A program made the translations under genes and the position numbers. From positions 1 to 14,440 of the forward strand of contig JAHJUH010000016.1 of the NCBI GenBank assembly GCA_018829245.1: a stretch of DNA of 14,440 nt, in the 5' to 3' direction. Of this stretch, positions 12,407 through 14,440 are shown one piece after another. The stretch comes from Patescibacteria group bacterium. GTDB taxonomy: Bacteria; Patescibacteriota; Minisyncoccia; Portnoybacterales; UBA2143. How positions within the stretch are numbered: the stretch's first letter is position 1; every line of letters starts with the position of its first letter. The notes under the pieces were generated by a model. It was not told the origin of the DNA. It searched no databases and worked only from the letters and a program-made list of their open reading frames with translations.

Positions 12407-12844
12407 ATGGCTAATCGTCATTTATCACGTTCTATCGCCATGCAATCTCTTTATGAGTGGGATTTTAAAGGAAAAGATCCTGCTAAATTAAAAGGGTTTG
12501 TTGATAAAAACATTAAAGAATTTGCCCCAGGAATAGAAAAAAGCAGCTTTATTTGGCAGATAGTTAATGGCGTTATTGATAATATTGATAAATTAGACAA
12601 GATCATTGAAAAATCTGCTCCTGAATGGCCTTTAGATCAAATTACTATTGTTGACCGCAATGTTTTAAGAATAGGCCTTTATGAACTTCTTTATGCAGAT
12701 CGCAAAGAAGTTCCTCCTAAGGTAGCTATTAATGAAGCCATTGAATTGGCTAAATCTTTTGGCGGAGAATCATCAAGTAAATTTATTAACGGAGTTTTAG
12801 GAACAGTTTATCGGGAAATTGGCGAGCCAGGTAAAGATGAGTAA
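12407..12844 (+). CDS. nusB: Transcription antitermination factor NusB
   Basis: NusB binds the boxA site of rRNA transcripts with NusE (S10) and keeps polymerase from stopping early. The 145-residue length is normal for the family. The N-terminus MANRHLSRSIAMQSLYEWDF has the R-A-Q-LY-WD pattern of the RNA-binding face. The C-terminal half has WPLDQITIVDRNVLRIGLYELL, VPPKVAINEAIELAKSFG and SKFINGVLG, all family hallmarks. It lies in a cluster of ribosome- and RNA-processing genes, which fits its role. A palindromic repeat separates it from rnc. Confidence 0.95.
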   Translation: MANRHLSRSIAMQSLYEWDFKGKDPAKLKGFVDKNIKEFAPGIEKSSFIWQIVNGVIDNIDKLDKIIEKSAPEWPLDQITIVDRNVLRIGLYELLYADRKEVPPKVAINEAIELAKSFGGESSSKFINGVLGTVYREIGEPGKDE

Positions 12845-12863
12845 AATTTTAAATATGAACTCA

Positions 12864-12932
12864 TGTCATCCTGAGCTAGCAAGCGAAGGATCTAAAAGAC
12901 AAAGATTCTTCGTCTGTTGACTCAGAATGACA
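12864..12932. repeat. Nested palindromic repeat between nusB and rnc
   Basis: TGTCATCCTGAG (12864-12875) is mirrored by CTCAGAATGACA (12921-12932) with one mismatch. Inside, CGAAGGATCT (12884-12893) is mirrored by AGATTCTTCG (12903-12912), again with one mismatch. This resembles the dispersed TGTCATTCTGAG...GAAGAATCT palindromes I know from many bacterial genomes. It has no coding content and probably forms a long hairpin in the transcript. Confidence 0.8.
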
Positions 12933-12948
12933 AGATGGTTTAAACATT

Positions 12949-13638
12949 ATGAGTAGTTTATCTTTTCTTGAAAAGAAAATTAAAATAAAGTTTAATAACA
13001 AAGACCTGCTTCAGCAGGCATTTGTTCATCGCTCCTATTTAAATGAGAATCCAGATTTTTATTTAAAAGACAATGAAAGACTTGAATTTTTAGGCGATGC
13101 TGTGTTAGAAATGATAGTGACAGAATATTTATATAAATCATATCCTAATTCAGAAGGAGAATTAACAAATTGGCGAGCTGCTTTGGTTAATGCTAAAATA
13201 CTGGCTAAGATTGCTAATAATATTAAATTAAATAATTATTTGCTTTTAAGCAAAGGAGAAACAAAAGACACTGGCCGAGCAAGACAATACATTATGGCTA
13301 ATGCTTTTGAAGCATTAATAGGGTCAATTTATTTAGACCAGGGATATGAAAAATCTTACCAATTTATTGAAAGGGAAATTTTAAAGGAATTACCAAAAAT
13401 CATTAAACAAAAACTTTATCAAGATCCTAAGAGCAAATTTCAAGAAAAATCGCAGGATAAAGTTGGAATAACTCCATCATATGAAGTTATTAATGAGTGG
13501 GGATTAGATCATGCTAAAAACTTTGTTGTTGGAGTTTATCTTGATAAAGAATTAGTTGCTGAAGGCCAAGGCGTTTCTAAACAAGAAGCGCAAGAAAAAT
13601 CAGCTGAAGCAGCTTTAAAAAAGAAAGGCTGGAATTAA
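12949..13638 (+). CDS. rnc: Ribonuclease III
   Basis: RNase III cuts double-stranded RNA, mainly in rRNA maturation and in mRNA hairpins. The catalytic domain (1-150) has the signature ERLEFLGDAVLE with Glu46 and Asp50, and a second metal-site block ANAFEALIGSIYLDQG with Glu121. In that block the residue usually written as aspartate (ADxxEA) is Asn118. A double-stranded RNA-binding domain follows (about 157-227: DPKSKFQEKSQ, PSYEVINEWG, AEGQGVSKQEAQEKSAEAAL). The length of 229 residues is normal. Its own leader contains the nested palindrome at 12864-12932, a possible target for self-control by cleavage, as known for rnc in E. coli; that part is inference. rpsP starts 3 nt after its stop. Confidence 0.95.
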   Translation: MSSLSFLEKKIKIKFNNKDLLQQAFVHRSYLNENPDFYLKDNERLEFLGDAVLEMIVTEYLYKSYPNSEGELTNWRAALVNAKILAKIANNIKLNNYLLLSKGETKDTGRARQYIMANAFEALIGSIYLDQGYEKSYQFIEREILKELPKIIKQKLYQDPKSKFQEKSQDKVGITPSYEVINEWGLDHAKNFVVGVYLDKELVAEGQGVSKQEAQEKSAEAALKKKGWN

Positions 13639-13641
13639 TTT

Positions 13642-14001
13642 ATGTTAACTATTCGTTTAATTAGAACAGGCAAAAAAAACATTTCTACTTTTAGAATTGT
13701 TTTAGTTGAGAAGAAAGCTGCTCCTAAAAGCGGTAAGTTTTTAGAAATTCTAGGAAATTACAATCCAAGATTATCTACTAAACAAGGAAAAGAAATTAAT
13801 ATAAAAGAAGACAGGATAAAATATTGGTTGTCTCAAGGAGTTCAGACTTCAGAAACAGTTCACAATATATTAATTGAAAAAGGAATTATTAAAGGAGATA
13901 AAATTAAGAAGAATATTAAAATTAAGAAGAAAGATGTTAAAGAAGAAGAAATAAAATTGACCTTGCCCGGCGGAGTTGACAAATTAAGAAAAATACAATA
14001 G
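13642..14001 (+). CDS. rpsP: 30S ribosomal protein bS16 with basic C-terminal tail
   Basis: A small-subunit ribosomal protein that binds 16S rRNA early in assembly. The family core is clear: MLTIRLIRTGKKNISTFRIV, then LGNYNPR, and DRIKYWLSQGVQTSETVHNIL, within about 80 residues. A lysine-rich tail of about 35 residues (KKNIKIKKKDVKEEEIK) makes it 119 long against about 80-90 usually. It follows rnc by 3 nt and precedes khpA, matching the common rpsP-khpA order. No Shine-Dalgarno is visible. Confidence 0.94.
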   Translation: MLTIRLIRTGKKNISTFRIVLVEKKAAPKSGKFLEILGNYNPRLSTKQGKEINIKEDRIKYWLSQGVQTSETVHNILIEKGIIKGDKIKKNIKIKKKDVKEEEIKLTLPGGVDKLRKIQ

Positions 14002-14014
14002 AATATTAGTAGAG

Positions 14015-14046
14015 TGGCAGTCAAATATAGAAAGGTCGGACTGCTA
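14015..14046 (+). other. Hairpin in the rpsP-khpA spacer
   Basis: TGGCAGTC (14015-14022) pairs with GACTGCTA (14039-14046), eight pairs including one G-U, around a 16-nt loop. No T run follows, so it is not an intrinsic terminator. It could be an RNase cleavage site or a leader structure of khpA. Confidence 0.5.
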
Positions 14047-14085
14047 TGGGTTTAATCAGAAAAAACTAACACTAATTTAAGAATT

Positions 14086-14427
14086 ATGGCAAAGAATATA
14101 GATCAGGATTTCTTAGAGTTTGTTGTCAAGTCAATCGTTAACAATTCTGATGATGTTAAAGTCATTAGAACTGTTGATGAAATGGGGGTTTTACTAAGCC
14201 TCAAAGTTAGCCCAGAAGATATGGGTCAAATTATTGGACGACAAGGTTCTACTGCCAGGGCAATTCGAACTATTTTAAGAGTTATTGGCGTTAAGAATAA
14301 TGCCAGAATTAATCTTAAGATTGAAGAGCCAGAAGGCGGCAGAGTCATGACTCAAAGAGAAACAACTGCTTCTAAAGATGAGCCTAAAAAGGGCGTTGAT
14401 GAAATAGTTGATGAATTAAAACTGTAA
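14086..14427 (+). CDS. khpA: KH-domain RNA-binding protein KhpA
   Basis: KhpA is a small KH protein that, in other bacteria, pairs with KhpB and binds many RNAs. The start MAKNIDQDFLEFVVKSIV and the RNA-binding loop GQIIGRQGSTARAIRTIL (GxxG at residues 51-54) are diagnostic. The KH fold covers about residues 1-80. The final 30 residues are a polar, acidic tail (TASKDEPKKGVDEIVDELKL), giving 113 residues against about 75-80 for the plain family. Its place after rpsP is the usual one, with rimM or trmD commonly next, outside this window. There is no clear Shine-Dalgarno. The stop is 13 nt from the window end. Confidence 0.93.
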   Translation: MAKNIDQDFLEFVVKSIVNNSDDVKVIRTVDEMGVLLSLKVSPEDMGQIIGRQGSTARAIRTILRVIGVKNNARINLKIEEPEGGRVMTQRETTASKDEPKKGVDEIVDELKL

Positions 14428-14440
14428 GATTGTTATTTAC

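Overview
The window looks like chromosomal DNA of a bacterium with a small, AT-rich genome, most likely a Patescibacteria/CPR (Parcubacteria-like) lineage. The reasons are low GC in most genes, dense packing with 0-5 nt gene spacings, almost no Shine-Dalgarno sequences, promoters that abut start codons, a partial zinc-cysteine protein of a kind I associate with CPR genomes, and ribosomal proteins bL32 and bS16 with charged C-terminal tails. TGA is used as a stop and an RF2 with its SPF motif is present, so the UGA-to-glycine recoding of some CPR lineages does not apply. The lineage call is inference. Almost everything is on the + strand.

Layout. 1-3147 holds the end of a zinc-binding protein, tRNA-Thr(CGT), an RF2 gene without the usual N-terminal domain, and ftsE-ftsX. 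A 150-bp inverted-repeat element sits between ftsE and ftsX. Then come a broken tRNA-Gln(CTG), a terminator, a GIY-YIG nuclease remnant and an intact tRNA-Gln(CTG). 3150-4908 is a two-gene ABC-2 (DrrAB-type) exporter. 4924-6317 holds a frameshifted Nudix hydrolase, a cupin and an RBBP9-like serine hydrolase. 6318-6520 carries a candidate minus-strand small RNA gene whose promoter shares its -35 box with the divergent promoter of a membrane-anchored FKBP (6521-7024). 7159-8742 is a self-contained PurD-like ATP-grasp cassette that differs from its neighbours in base composition and translation signal. 8787-10331 is a GT-C-like polytopic membrane protein. 10370-14427 is a housekeeping cluster: nifS, a second copy of the inverted-repeat element, iscU, rpmF, nusB, rnc, rpsP and khpA.

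How it fits together. Most genes serve translation (RF2, tRNAs, bL32, bS16, KhpA, RNase III, NusB), Fe-S assembly (NifS with IscU) and division (FtsEX). The least expected structure is non-coding. Two related elements of 150 and 136 bp begin 4 nt after the stop of an upstream gene (ftsE, nifS) and end inside the start codon of the next (ftsX, iscU). Their arms pair with compensatory base changes, and a third copy of the core allows alternative folds. The second notable item is the roughly 56-nt small RNA gene with promoter, bistable fold and terminator.

All calls come from reading the sequence by eye. No similarity search or folding program was run.
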